Shown: positions 7,293 through 17,420, numbered from the stretch's first letter. The stretch is DNA of 55,314 bases from Bacteroidota bacterium (GCA_005792285.1 SXSI01000024.1:1-55314), one strand, 5' to 3'. The notes: generated from the sequence alone by a model not told the origin. Numbers and translations: made by a program.

Positions 7293-7621
7293 AATAGCAC
7301 TGTGATGAATTATCGAGAATTGTTTTATTGGAGGAATAGAGGTGCCAACTAAAACGATCGAATTACAATAAAGCTTTACTCTTCCACGATCAAAATTAGT
7401 CCACTCTGTTTTATTGGTTTGCAGCTACAAGAAGTTGGCGATTTCGGTGACGAAAACTCTCAACTGTACTATAATTTTGGTTTTATCAATCTATTAATTT
7501 GAGTCGTATTTTATTGAAATAAAAAAATAAAAAAATAATTTGATATAACAAAACAATGGCAAAATCAAAAAAAATCCTACCCAAAAGGATAGGATTTATA
7601 ATTAAAATTGAAATGATTACA
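7293..7621. other. Gap with upstream extension of the preceding frame and a terminator
   Basis: This 329-nt gap holds the possible 5' extension of the unrecognised minus-strand frame (to 7424). On the plus strand it holds an open segment ending in GDFGDENSQLYYNFGFI and LLI (stop near 7502), which could be a decayed gene end. It also contains the terminator of the large secreted-protein gene. No complete gene was found. Confidence 0.4.
7562..7600 (-). terminator. Rho-independent terminator of the large T9SS cargo gene
   Basis: Read on the minus strand, AAATCCTATCC and GGGTAGGATTT form an 11-bp stem with one mismatch and a TTTT loop. It is followed by a run of eight T. The hairpin begins about 22 nt after the stop of the 1981-residue protein gene, as expected for an intrinsic terminator. 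Confidence 0.9.
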
Positions 7622-10600
7622 TTATTTCATCAAAATCATTTTTCTTGTTTGAATAAGTTTGTTGTTCTGATCAGACAAGTCCACAGCAATAATTTTATAA
7701 AAATACATTCCTGTTGGTAAATTACTAGCTTCCCATTTTATTTCATAAAAACGAGCCGATAATTTTTCATCAATTAGTGCGTTTACTAATTGGCCGAGCG
7801 AATTATAAATTTCTAATTTTACATACGATTCATTTGGCAATCCAAACTTTATTATTGTTGCTGGGTTAAACGGATTTGGGAAATTTTGCGACAATGAAAA
7901 TACAGTCGGGATTTCAACTCCAATAGGAACTTTTGTAACTACATTTGCAACTAATTCAACAGAATCTTTTGTAACAACATTTAGGTTGTTGCTCATAATA
8001 AATAGTTTAGCTATTACACTTCCAAGATTTTGAAGAGGTTTAAAACTTATCTTCTCGTCAGATTTATTATTTGGTGCAATTGACCTAATTGTTGATGTAG
8101 TTCCAAAAGTGAATTGACTATTTGTAAGTTCCATTTTAGCAATATGCAAAGTGTCATTTCCAATATTTTGAATTGTTAAAGTTGAATCTTTTGTTAGATG
8201 CTGTTTAACGCTTCCAAAATCAATTTTACTAACACTTAATTTAATTTTTGGATTACCTATGCCAATCATTATAAATTTAACTGAATCCATTCCAACATTA
8301 TGATTGATTTTTAACATAGCACTTCTCAATCCTAAATTTAATGGCAATGCAGTTACTTCAAGATCATATTCCTTTGATGGTGCCATAGATGTTCCGGTAG
8401 CGGGAGGTTGCTGAAATGAAAACTCTGTTGAACCAAACAAACTAAAATTCTTAATAAATAATGTGTCGTTTCCAGAATTTTTTAGTTTAACAGATAGTTT
8501 TTTAGAATCATTTATTTTTACTTTCCCAAAATCAAGATTATTAGTAGATAAACTTAAAATTGCTTTACCAGTACCAATACCTTCAACATAAATAGTATCC
8601 GAAAAATATGCAGTTTCAATTACAATTTTGCCTTTAAATATACCAACCATTTTTGGCGCAAACCAAACTGAATCGGTATAAAAATTATCGGGTGCAATTT
8701 TAACAACAGTATAATTATTTATAAAAAAATTACTGTCTAACGATTTCCGAGCTTTAAAAACTAAAGTATCATCTCCGCCATTTTCCATGGTAAAGAGTGC
8801 AAATTTTTTATCGCCAACTTTTAAACTTCCAAAATTAGTGATTGTTTTTGGAGTTAACGAAAAATAATTTCCAAATTTATTTCTAAATATTGCAACTTTA
8901 TCGGAAGCATAAGCAGTTACAATTAATTCCGGTCGGCTATCTCCATTTAAATCGCCAAGCAACACGCTGGAAGGATTATTCTGATAAGTAATATTGCCGT
9001 TTTCGCTAAAAAATTTAAACGAACTATTTGTAATTGCACCACTTGTTTTAGTATTAATATAAAGTGGAGCCGATTGATATCCCCAGCTTCCAAATACAAA
9101 ATCAATCCAACCATCTCCATTTACATCGGATGTTGCAACTGAGTGTGGACCTACTAGCAAGTTAGTTGTTGAAAATAAATATGGCACTTTAAATTTTGCT
9201 GCTTTTTTAAACTGGACTAAACTTGTTGTGGTAGTGTTTTGATAAACAGTAACACTATCTTCTTCATAATTTGGAACAACAAAATCTTCAAGTCCATCAT
9301 TATTAAAGTCGGCAAAGGCAATATCTCTCGGGTTTTTCCCAGTTGGGATTTCAACCTTTGGCTCAAATAAAATTGTATCGGTAACCGATTTATTTTGTAA
9401 ATAATTTATGTAGCTACTTGGAGTGCTATTTTCGCTAACAACAAACAGATCCGGTTTTCCATCTTCATTTGCGTCTCTAACTACAATTCGTTTTGGATTT
9501 TTCCCAGTTGGGAAATTCTTTTGAGGTGCAAAAGAAATTATTTCTTGTGTGGAGGTGTTTTTAAAAATTGAAACACCAAACTCGTTAACGCTATTATAAT
9601 CGGTTGTAATTAAATCAAGTTTGCCATCGCCATCAACATCCGAAAGTGCAACATCGCCCGGCTTTCCATTTGAAGAAACTACAATATCTTGTTTAGCAGC
9701 AAAACTACTTGCTGTTAAACTTCCGCTTGTGTGAATATTTTTAAATACCGAAATACTATAACTCCAGAAGTTTGAAACTATAATATCCATTTTGCCGTCG
9801 CCATTTATATCTCCAATTGCAACTCCATTGGGGTTCGAACCAACTGCTAATTCGAATTTTGACAAGGAAGAATTTTTTATACTGTCTTTAAAGTTAATCG
9901 AGTTATTGTAAATGGAAATATTTGATGAGCCGTAATTTACAACAACCAATTCTTGTTTCCCGTCGTCATTAAAATTGGCAAGTACCGAACGAGTAGGATT
10001 ATTTCCAGTTAAAATTGATGCGGCAGATGTTCCAAATAATGAACTTGGATATGGTGAGTCGCTACCTTTAAAAGTTACTGAAAATGGTTTTGGAGAAGTT
10101 GTCTGAAATGAATCGGCAAAAACAACCGGATAAGAATAAGTTGCCCCTTGCGGTACAACAGCTTTTAATTCAGAATTAGAAACACTTTGCAAGACAGCTT
10201 TAATTCCGCCAAACCAAACCGAGTTATTATTTAAAGTTGGTGCAAAATTTGAACCTTTAAAAGTTACAACACTTCCGACAGCACCAAACGGTGGGGAAAG
10301 TGAATAAATTTTTAAAAGTGTATCTAAATTACCGGTTACTTTTATATTATTTTTTTGAGTAGCAAACAAACCTTGCAAGTCGGAAACTTTTACAACAAAT
10401 AGTGTGTCGCCAATATTTTTATTTGAGGGCGTTCCACTAATAAGTCCAGATTTTGAAATTGATAACCAAGTCGGCGCAACATCGAGCGAGTAAGCCAGCG
10501 TATCTCCATTTGAAATATCGGCATCAATAGCTTCTACTTGATATGTGTATAAAATATTTACTTGAGTAAATTGTTCAGCAATCGATTTTATAACTGGAGC

Positions 10601-13567
10601 ATTGTTTACTTGTGCAACCCCTGTTCCTTTTAATAAAATTTTTGATTGTAAATTTGTAGAAGTAATAAAAATTGAATCGGAATAATTATTAGCTTCTTTT
10701 GGTTTAAATCGAATATCTATTTTTGTTTCGGAAATTAACCCGTTAGTTGGCACAATTTTAATTAACTTAGAAAATGTAGTTGAACTAGAAATTTTAATTT
10801 CAAAATATTCGGAAGATGCTAATTTTAAAGTATCACTAATATTTCCACCTGTAATTGTAAAACTTAAAGTATCCGAATATTTACCAACAGTTGTATTTCC
10901 AAAAATAATTAACGAATCAGATGAAACTATAAATGGAACGGCAGTTGCTGTGCCATCTCCATCAACTGTAATATTTTTTTCTGTTGCATTTGTTGAAGAT
11001 ATTTTAATTGAACCAGAATAATGCTGAACGGTAGTTGGTGCAAATCTAACATCAACTGTTGTTTCGTTTACAGCGCCATTTGAAACAGAAAGCGAAATCG
11101 CATTTGCAGAAAAATTATTAGTACCAGTTCTAATCTCAAATCCTGTTGGAGGAGTAATTGTAATATTACTTGTTAAATTACTTCCGCTAACTTTAAAATT
11201 TTGAGTGGCAGAAGTTGAGCCAATTGCAATTTTTCCAAACAGTAATTGACTAGCTGTTAATGTAATTGCAGGATTATTTGAACTTGATGAAAGTTTAAAT
11301 CTTGGATATGGAGTTGGAATATTTGCCGTAGTTATTCCATCTGAGACAGTTACTCTACACTCATATAAAACATTTGTTTGCAAAACCTGGCTCATATTTT
11401 TTATTGCAACGCACTTTGTTTCTCTAGCTCCATATTTTACACTATCGGCATAATTATATTTATCAGCAATAAATGATGTAACTAACGAATTTAATTGAGT
11501 ATTAAAAATATTATAAGTGTAAACTAATGTATCGCTTTTATTATAATCCGATGCTGGCACAACTCTAAATGTAATTAAGCTATCTTTGTGAATTGTTGTA
11601 TCGTATCCGGGAGAAATATAAAATGTTGTTCGAGTTGAACCTGGAATTTTTAACACTCGACTATTTTCCCATAGAGGTGCAATGTTCCCCTCAGTTACTT
11701 CCATTTTCCATGAATCGAATAATGTGTCGTTAGTAGGTGTTATAATTTTAACCTGCGCAGCGGTAGTCATTGCGCCACCTTGGAAAGTTGGAACACCTTT
11801 TACTAAACCCGTTGCACTTACTGATTGCAAAAACCAACCATTGTTGGTTAATTGATATTTTAAAACAGATGGTGAATAAAGAATCCCATTTTGATCTTTA
11901 ACTTCTATTTGATAACTAAATGCTTGTCCGGTAGATAATTTAGTAACTGGAGTTGAAACCACTCTTGGAGATTTTTTATTTACAACCCAAATTTTAAACT
12001 TTGCTGTATCTACAGATGGTTTCCTAAATACATCATGTACAAATAATTTTACATTCCAATTTCCAAAATCATCTGGCTGGGGAATACCAACTATTTTCCC
12101 TTTTGTTGTAGCAGCACCAAACCATGGATAATTTTCCCAAACTGTTTTGTAAAAAATTATATCTCCAAATGGAACATCCTCATCCGATGCATCAAAAAAT
12201 TCTGATTCAAAATTTTCACCGATGTAAGCTACCATTCCCAAGTGAGTTTTTTTCAATAATTTAGGAGCCCTGTTTGTAGAAGAATTAAAACTTAAATTTT
12301 TAAATCGTTGTATTAATTTTGTTTCTGCATATCTACTCCTTAAACCCCAACCATTATAATTGTTAAACAAATTATTTATTGCATCTGATTCAGAATTATC
12401 TCCAAAAATCATAGCGCCATTAGGGTAACCCAAAGAATCTGATACATTAAAATATGCTTCAAATAAATTTGATTGAATTTCCTCTGCATCAAGTATTCCA
12501 TTTTTATTGTAATCATCCGCCGATATTAATCCTTTAGGTTCAGTTAATCCAATATTTGTAATATCTCTTATTTGAAATCCTAGCTCAAGCGCAACAATTG
12601 GTTTAGTTGGATATCTACTTAAAACAGGCTTAACATATTTAACTAAAAAATCTTTAAATTTTGTTTTAAAATAATTAACTGTATTAACAGTTGTTGTTGT
12701 AGTATAATTAGCAGTTGTTGGTCTAACTGCATCGTAAAGGCTTACACCGATTACATCAAAATTTGCATCGCTCCATAAATTATGCCATTGAGTATCAGCT
12801 TTAGTAGTTGTAACAGCTCCTTGCCAAGTACCAACATGCATATAGTATGCAATTTTACCAGTATAATATTTTCTAACAGAATCCATTAAAGTTTGAATTT
12901 GAGTTTTGTAATTAACTTTGTATTTGGTCCCAATATTTGCTGATCTAAATAATTCTTGCGATTCTGCTCCAACTTCAAATAATTCTACTCCCAATTCCTG
13001 ACAAAGTTTTGCATGATAAAGTGAAACTTGTGTATAGCTATTCCAAAAAGATTTAACAAAATTTTTATTATTTGTATTGGTTGTATCCCAAGGCCAATCA
13101 GCAGCAGTGTATCCTGTTGGAGCTTTTGGTTGTCCAATTTGATAACGCCAAGCTGGCTTACTGCCTGCTGGTAATGCCGGATTTGGAGTTCCATCCTCAG
13201 GCCATGGTTCATCAATCCCTTGCGCCAGTACAACTTTAAAACCATTGCTATGAAGTTGTTGAATCATTGTTCTAAGAGTTGCATCTGGCCAACTTGGAAC
13301 AAAATTTTTATAATCGTTCGAATAAAAAAGTTCAACTGTGCTATCAACAGAATTTTTAATATGAAGTGCATTTCCAATTACAACCCATTGGGTATTTGTT
13401 CTTTTTAAATAAGCGAGATAATCAGGATGAAGTTCGGTAATTCCTTCCATTGTTCCCCAGTTTCCAATAATACCCATTCCGCGTTTATAATCATCTTGTG
13501 CAAAAAGTTGGTAACTATTAAATAGCACAATAAAAAGTAAAATTATTTTTTTCATCAAACATTCCAT
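7622..13567 (-). CDS. Giant T9SS-secreted protein: TIM-barrel glycosidase-like plus FG-GAP repeats
   Basis: This 1981-residue exported protein has a signal peptide after a second possible start (MKKIILLFIVLFNSYQLFAQ). The ATG encoding residue 5 (13553-13555) is the better start by signal-peptide shape. Residues about 25-420 look like a glycoside-hydrolase TIM barrel (GH113/GH53-like), with FEVGAESQEL and IVALELGFQ as candidate catalytic-acid regions. Next come choice-of-anchor (ASPM/Hydin-like) and putative-Ig modules, an IPT/TIG-like domain (SLSPPFGAVGSVVTFKGSNF), and six FG-GAP/VCBS calcium-type repeats (DINGDGKMD, DVDGDGKLD, DANEDGKPD and similar). Three more FGxVK choice-of-anchor domains follow, and then a T9SS type-A sorting domain (NFPNPFNPATIIKF). 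It likely acts on the cell surface on a polysaccharide; the substrate is unknown. It starts 1 nt after the M3 peptidase stop. Confidence 0.85.
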   Translation of the reverse strand: MECLMKKIILLFIVLFNSYQLFAQDDYKRGMGIIGNWGTMEGITELHPDYLAYLKRTNTQWVVIGNALHIKNSVDSTVELFYSNDYKNFVPSWPDATLRTMIQQLHSNGFKVVLAQGIDEPWPEDGTPNPALPAGSKPAWRYQIGQPKAPTGYTAADWPWDTTNTNNKNFVKSFWNSYTQVSLYHAKLCQELGVELFEVGAESQELFRSANIGTKYKVNYKTQIQTLMDSVRKYYTGKIAYYMHVGTWQGAVTTTKADTQWHNLWSDANFDVIGVSLYDAVRPTTANYTTTTTVNTVNYFKTKFKDFLVKYVKPVLSRYPTKPIVALELGFQIRDITNIGLTEPKGLISADDYNKNGILDAEEIQSNLFEAYFNVSDSLGYPNGAMIFGDNSESDAINNLFNNYNGWGLRSRYAETKLIQRFKNLSFNSSTNRAPKLLKKTHLGMVAYIGENFESEFFDASDEDVPFGDIIFYKTVWENYPWFGAATTKGKIVGIPQPDDFGNWNVKLFVHDVFRKPSVDTAKFKIWVVNKKSPRVVSTPVTKLSTGQAFSYQIEVKDQNGILYSPSVLKYQLTNNGWFLQSVSATGLVKGVPTFQGGAMTTAAQVKIITPTNDTLFDSWKMEVTEGNIAPLWENSRVLKIPGSTRTTFYISPGYDTTIHKDSLITFRVVPASDYNKSDTLVYTYNIFNTQLNSLVTSFIADKYNYADSVKYGARETKCVAIKNMSQVLQTNVLYECRVTVSDGITTANIPTPYPRFKLSSSSNNPAITLTASQLLFGKIAIGSTSATQNFKVSGSNLTSNITITPPTGFEIRTGTNNFSANAISLSVSNGAVNETTVDVRFAPTTVQHYSGSIKISSTNATEKNITVDGDGTATAVPFIVSSDSLIIFGNTTVGKYSDTLSFTITGGNISDTLKLASSEYFEIKISSSTTFSKLIKIVPTNGLISETKIDIRFKPKEANNYSDSIFITSTNLQSKILLKGTGVAQVNNAPVIKSIAEQFTQVNILYTYQVEAIDADISNGDTLAYSLDVAPTWLSISKSGLISGTPSNKNIGDTLFVVKVSDLQGLFATQKNNIKVTGNLDTLLKIYSLSPPFGAVGSVVTFKGSNFAPTLNNNSVWFGGIKAVLQSVSNSELKAVVPQGATYSYPVVFADSFQTTSPKPFSVTFKGSDSPYPSSLFGTSAASILTGNNPTRSVLANFNDDGKQELVVVNYGSSNISIYNNSINFKDSIKNSSLSKFELAVGSNPNGVAIGDINGDGKMDIIVSNFWSYSISVFKNIHTSGSLTASSFAAKQDIVVSSNGKPGDVALSDVDGDGKLDLITTDYNSVNEFGVSIFKNTSTQEIISFAPQKNFPTGKNPKRIVVRDANEDGKPDLFVVSENSTPSSYINYLQNKSVTDTILFEPKVEIPTGKNPRDIAFADFNNDGLEDFVVPNYEEDSVTVYQNTTTTSLVQFKKAAKFKVPYLFSTTNLLVGPHSVATSDVNGDGWIDFVFGSWGYQSAPLYINTKTSGAITNSSFKFFSENGNITYQNNPSSVLLGDLNGDSRPELIVTAYASDKVAIFRNKFGNYFSLTPKTITNFGSLKVGDKKFALFTMENGGDDTLVFKARKSLDSNFFINNYTVVKIAPDNFYTDSVWFAPKMVGIFKGKIVIETAYFSDTIYVEGIGTGKAILSLSTNNLDFGKVKINDSKKLSVKLKNSGNDTLFIKNFSLFGSTEFSFQQPPATGTSMAPSKEYDLEVTALPLNLGLRSAMLKINHNVGMDSVKFIMIGIGNPKIKLSVSKIDFGSVKQHLTKDSTLTIQNIGNDTLHIAKMELTNSQFTFGTTSTIRSIAPNNKSDEKISFKPLQNLGSVIAKLFIMSNNLNVVTKDSVELVANVVTKVPIGVEIPTVFSLSQNFPNPFNPATIIKFGLPNESYVKLEIYNSLGQLVNALIDEKLSARFYEIKWEASNLPTGMYFYKIIAVDLSDQNNKLIQTRKMILMK

Positions 13568-13568
13568 G

Positions 13569-15581
13569 TTATTCTTTGTTTAACCACTGTTTCCAACCAT
13601 CGAAATTAAAATTTCTACCTAAAAAGTTTTTAACTAATTTATCAGCCGGAAGTGAGCCTCCGGGATTTAAAATATTTTCACGATATTTTTTGGCTACAAT
13701 TGGTTCCATCATATTCTCCTCATTGAATATACTTATAAAATCTTTTGCAATGACAAGCGACCACATGTAAGTATAATAAATTGCCGAATAGCCATCCAAA
13801 TGGCCAAAAGAAGTTTGCATATGAGTTCCTTCAACATTTTTGTAAGGTGTATATTTTTCGCGCAAGTTTTTTATTAATTCATTTGTATTTACTTCGCTCG
13901 GATTTCTATCGTAACAGGAAAGTGAAAGTTTCGCATAATACATTTGTTGGCGAACTTGCAATCCTTTTCCAAATTCACTTGCACGCCGCATTTGATTTAC
14001 AAGTTCAGTCGAAATTGGCTCATTAGTTTGATAATGCTTTGCAAATGTTTGAAGTGTTTTCGCGTCCCAAGCCCATTCTTCCAATAATTGCGAAGGAGCT
14101 TCAACAAAATCCCATTCAGTAGAAATTCCGGTTATGCCAGCCCATTTTTGACTTCCTCCAAAAATTGAATGTAGTAAATGTCCAAACTCATGAAAGAAAG
14201 TTTCAACATCGGAGTGTTCCATTAAACCGGGATCATTTTCAACACCTCCGGGAAAGTTGCAAATTAATGCTGCTTCGGGAATTTGTCCCGCAGTTAAACG
14301 ATCTGGATTGTTTTTTACACCAGCTCGAATATCAAATTGTGCTGCGTGATTATATTTATTTTCTCTCGGATGCATATCAAGATAAAAACGCCCGGTCATT
14401 TTCCCATTTTCAAAAACCTCCCAACATTCAACTGAAGGATGCCAAACAGGTGCATCTTTATTTTGTTTATAAGTAACTCCGAAAAGTTTTGAAGTAATAT
14501 CGAGCACACCTCGTTTTACTCTATTATAACTAAAGTACGGACGAACTTTTTGTCCGTCGAAATTATAATCTGACTTGCGAACTAACTCAGAATAATATCC
14601 AGATTCCCACGGAAAAATTTCGGTAGCATTTGAAACATCAGATTTTTTTCTAGAAAGAAGTTGCTGATAATCTTTTTTGGATTTTTCAAGAGAAGCTGCT
14701 GCAATTTTTTCGATAAACTGAGATGCATTTTTTTCACTTGCAACCATTTTATCTGCAGTTACATAAGCAGCATAATTTTGGAAGCCGACAACAGAAGCAA
14801 GTTCCCCACGTTTTGAAATTAACTTATCAAGCACAGAAATATTTTTTGGATATGCACGATTATTAAATTCCATGTAAAGTTTTTTGCGTAAATCCTCATT
14901 CTTTGCATAAGTGAAAACAGGAACAGCATCGGGATAGTTAATTGTTATTTTAATTCTTCCATTGGATTCCGGTTTGTGAAGATCAATAAAATCTTTTGGC
15001 AATCCATCCAGTTCGGAAATATTATTTGCGAAAACAAATCGTACATCTTCACGAATATTTCTGGCAAAATCCTGACTAATTAAAACCAATTCATCGCGTA
15101 GTTCTTTAATTTTTTTTCTCGATGCTTCATCCTTATCAACTCCAGCAAGTCTGAAATCGCGCAGAGTTTTTTGAAGAAAAAATTTAGTTGTTTCATCTGC
15201 TTCAGAAATATCGATTGAATTGAGTGCTTCGTAAACCAATCTATTTAATGAAAGTTCCGAAGCAAACGTGGAAACTTTCTGAGAGAATTCTTCTGACATT
15301 TTACGAATTGTAGAATCAGGATGAACGTTTTCAAGTAATCCGGATTGACTTCCCGCCGCATTTATTAATATTAGAATTTCATCAAATGGAGCGAGTGTAT
15401 TTTGAATTGTTCGTTTTCCATTACTGGAAGAAATTTTTTCAAGCAATACTTTAGCTTTAGAAAGTCGTTCTTCCTGTTTTAATTTATATTTTTCTGCAGT
15501 TGAGACATTTCCATAAAAGGGCGTATCGTCAACGAGTGGAGTTACTAATAAAGTCATAATTAATCCTAAAATAATATTCAT
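13569..15581 (-). CDS. M3-family zinc metallopeptidase (oligopeptidase/peptidyl-dipeptidase type)
   Basis: This 670-residue protein has the M3 active-site motif HEFGHLLHSIFGG near residue 462, with the downstream glutamate in FVEAPSQLLEEW as the third zinc ligand. A short hydrophobic N-terminus (MNIILGLIMTLLVTPLV) suggests export to the periplasm, so Dcp-like or oligopeptidase-A-like cleavage of short peptides outside the cytosol is likely. Length matches the family (about 680). Only 1 nt separates it from the giant secreted protein, so the two are probably co-transcribed. Whether they are functionally linked is unclear. Confidence 0.93.
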   Translation of the reverse strand: MNIILGLIMTLLVTPLVDDTPFYGNVSTAEKYKLKQEERLSKAKVLLEKISSSNGKRTIQNTLAPFDEILILINAAGSQSGLLENVHPDSTIRKMSEEFSQKVSTFASELSLNRLVYEALNSIDISEADETTKFFLQKTLRDFRLAGVDKDEASRKKIKELRDELVLISQDFARNIREDVRFVFANNISELDGLPKDFIDLHKPESNGRIKITINYPDAVPVFTYAKNEDLRKKLYMEFNNRAYPKNISVLDKLISKRGELASVVGFQNYAAYVTADKMVASEKNASQFIEKIAAASLEKSKKDYQQLLSRKKSDVSNATEIFPWESGYYSELVRKSDYNFDGQKVRPYFSYNRVKRGVLDITSKLFGVTYKQNKDAPVWHPSVECWEVFENGKMTGRFYLDMHPRENKYNHAAQFDIRAGVKNNPDRLTAGQIPEAALICNFPGGVENDPGLMEHSDVETFFHEFGHLLHSIFGGSQKWAGITGISTEWDFVEAPSQLLEEWAWDAKTLQTFAKHYQTNEPISTELVNQMRRASEFGKGLQVRQQMYYAKLSLSCYDRNPSEVNTNELIKNLREKYTPYKNVEGTHMQTSFGHLDGYSAIYYTYMWSLVIAKDFISIFNEENMMEPIVAKKYRENILNPGGSLPADKLVKNFLGRNFNFDGWKQWLNKE

Positions 15582-15835
15582 TTATTTTTATTTTATTTGT
15601 TAATAAATATAAATGAAAATAACAAAATATCCCGATTAGTTAAATGAAAAGTGATTTTACGCACAGATATTATGCGTAATTAAAGAAAATATATTTTATC
15701 TCAGGTTAAAGGTATCCTAATAAAACGACAACAATACTCATTAAAATTAGGATTTAAGCAAAGTCTCTTAGTAAAGTTTTGTTCGTATGATCTCCTTGAT
15801 TATATAGTAATATTTTAATTTTTCAGTTTATAAAG

Positions 15836-15880
15836 TACCCAACTCCCTCCTCATCCCCCTTGTGAGGGAGGGTGTGGGTA
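15836..15880. repeat. GC-rich imperfect hairpin, possible interspersed element
   Basis: The arms TACCCAACTCCCTCCTCA and TGAGGGAGGGTGTGGGTA pair imperfectly (inner CCTCA/TGAGG perfect, small bulges outside) around a loop TCCCCCTTG. Its base composition stands out from the AT-rich surroundings. It lacks a T-run and lies more than 250 nt from either gene, so it does not look like a terminator. It resembles a REP-like or miniature element, but only one copy was seen in the window. Confidence 0.55.
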
Positions 15881-15943
15881 ATTTTATTACTACAAATATA
15901 TTTTTAGTGAGTTTCATTACTTGATACTTTTATATTACAGAGT

Positions 15944-15965
15944 CCTTACAATAAGTATTGTAAGG
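15944..15965. promoter_or_regulatory. Perfect 22-bp palindrome, operator candidate for the paa operon
   Basis: CCTTACAATA, a 2-nt spacer AG, then TATTGTAAGG form a perfect 10-bp inverted repeat about 205 nt upstream of paaA and 360 nt upstream of the divergent peptidase gene. It is not followed by a T-run. The size and symmetry fit a dimeric repressor such as a TetR-family PaaR, but no regulator gene is in the window, so this is inference. Confidence 0.5.
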
Positions 15966-16170
15966 GGCATGTAATTTGAGCTAAGTTGTTGAGTAACAAG
16001 GACGTAGCTATTTATTTAATAAAAAATAAATAATTTTTTTATTTAGTATATTTCAATTTAAACTCTATAAAAATTAGATTTGAAGACATTTTAAGACTTG
16101 TTGAATAGAGAGGCTATTTTAGTTATTTTTTAAAAAATTATTAAATCCTATAAACAGTTTAAATAAAATT

Positions 16171-17106
16171 ATGGTTGACTTAGAATTAACATTTGAGAAA
16201 AATTTATCTATCGGACAAAAAATTGAGCCGAGAGACTGGATGCCTGAGAATTATAGAAAACAACTTATCCGTTTAATTTCACAACACGCACATTCAGAAA
16301 TTGTTGGAATGCTGCCGGAAGGTAATTGGATTACCCGAGCTCCTTCGTTAAGAAGAAAAATTGCTTTGCTAGCAAAAGTTCAGGATGAAGCTGGGCATGG
16401 TCTCTATTTATATTGTGCAGCGGAAACTCTCGGAATTTCACGCGAAGAAATGTTTGATCAACTTCATACTAAGAAAGCAAAATATTCTTCCATATTTAAT
16501 TATCCAACTCTTACTTGGGCCGACATCGGAATGATTGGTTGGTTAGTTGATGGCGCCGCAATTATAAATCAAACTACAATGGCAAAATGTTCGTACGGTC
16601 CGTATAGTCGAGGTTTGTTAAGAATTTGCAAAGAAGAAAATTTTCATAAAATTCAAGGAATGGAAATTGTTGGAATACTTTGTTCCGGCACAAATGAACA
16701 AAAAGAAATGGCGCAAGAATCACTAAATCGTTGGTGGTGGCCATCGTTGATGATGTTCGGTCCACACGATACAAACTCTCCAAATAGTTCCGACTTAATG
16801 AAGTGGAAAATAAAAATAAAATCAAATGATGAATTACGGCAGAGATTTGTTGATATGACTGTTGAACAAGCCAAAGTTTTTGGATTAACAATTCCAGATC
16901 CCGAATTGAAATTTAATACAGAAACAAGGAGTTGGGAAACTGGAGAAATAAATTGGGATGAATTTTATTCTGTAATAAACGGAAATGGATTATGTAACAA
17001 CGAACGAATTTCCGCAAGACGAAGTGCTTACGAAGATAACAGTTGGGTTCGCGATGCAGCAACTTCCTATAAAATCAAAAAAAATAAAAAGGCAGAGGCT
17101 GCATAA
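16171..17106 (+). CDS. paaA: Phenylacetyl-CoA epoxidase subunit A (oxygenase)
   Basis: This 311-residue catalytic subunit of the ring 1,2-phenylacetyl-CoA epoxidase is close in length to the E. coli protein. It has the di-iron ligand pattern [11 protein letters not shown] (helix 2 ExxH) and KEENFHKIQ (second ExxH), with an earlier glutamate in [15 protein letters not shown]. Together with PaaC it forms the core that epoxidises the aromatic ring of phenylacetyl-CoA using O2. It is the first gene of the operon. Its stop overlaps the paaB start by 1 nt (TAATG). Confidence 0.97.
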   Translation: MVDLELTFEKNLSIGQKIEPRDWMPENYRKQLIRLISQHAHSEIVGMLPEGNWITRAPSLRRKIALLAKVQDEAGHGLYLYCAAETLGISREEMFDQLHTKKAKYSSIFNYPTLTWADIGMIGWLVDGAAIINQTTMAKCSYGPYSRGLLRICKEENFHKIQGMEIVGILCSGTNEQKEMAQESLNRWWWPSLMMFGPHDTNSPNSSDLMKWKIKIKSNDELRQRFVDMTVEQAKVFGLTIPDPELKFNTETRSWETGEINWDEFYSVINGNGLCNNERISARRSAYEDNSWVRDAATSYKIKKNKKAEAA

Positions 17107-17420
17107 TGTCAACTGAACAAAATAAAAATGAGCAATGGGAAATTTGGGAAGTTTTTTTACAGGAAAAATCGGGTGAACCACACTCGCATGCTGGAAGTGT
17201 TCGTGCGGCAGATAAAGAAATGGCGCTTCAAAATGCAAGAGATGTTTATGGAAGACGCGACACAATAAATAATATTTGGATAGTCAAAACAAAAGATATT
17301 ACTGCAACCAATATTGAAGATAAAACTTCATTCTTCGATTCGACTGACGACAAAGTTTACAGACATCCGCAATTTTACAAACTTCCTGACGGGATTAAAG
17401 ATGCATTTAAAAAACGATAA
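17106..17420 (+). CDS. paaB: Phenylacetyl-CoA epoxidase subunit B
   Basis: This 104-residue small subunit has the family segments QWEIWEVFLQEKSGEPHSH, GSVRAADKEMALQNARDVY and RRDTINNIWIVKT. PaaB bridges PaaAC heterodimers and is needed for assembly of the epoxidase complex. It overlaps paaA by 1 nt and paaC by 20 nt, indicating coupled translation of the complex subunits in stoichiometric order. Confidence 0.96.
   Translation: MSTEQNKNEQWEIWEVFLQEKSGEPHSHAGSVRAADKEMALQNARDVYGRRDTINNIWIVKTKDITATNIEDKTSFFDSTDDKVYRHPQFYKLPDGIKDAFKKR

Larger units (their letters stand above)
15582..16170. other. Divergent regulatory region before the paa operon
   Basis: This 589-nt region between the divergent M3 peptidase and paaA genes contains no credible ORF. 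It holds a GC-rich imperfect hairpin (15836-15880) and a perfect 22-bp palindrome (15944-15965), described separately. Otherwise it is AT-rich and contains the promoters of both transcription units, which I could not pinpoint. Confidence 0.6.

Noticed and set aside
8900-10010. Tandem DNA repeats in the giant T9SS cargo gene
   Set aside because: The similarity is at the protein level (FG-GAP repeats). The nucleotide sequences differ too much to call a DNA repeat array.
17314-17400. Upstream start for paaC
   Set aside because: It would overlap paaB by 107 nt and add residues absent from the PaaC family. The ATG at 17401 gives the usual length.
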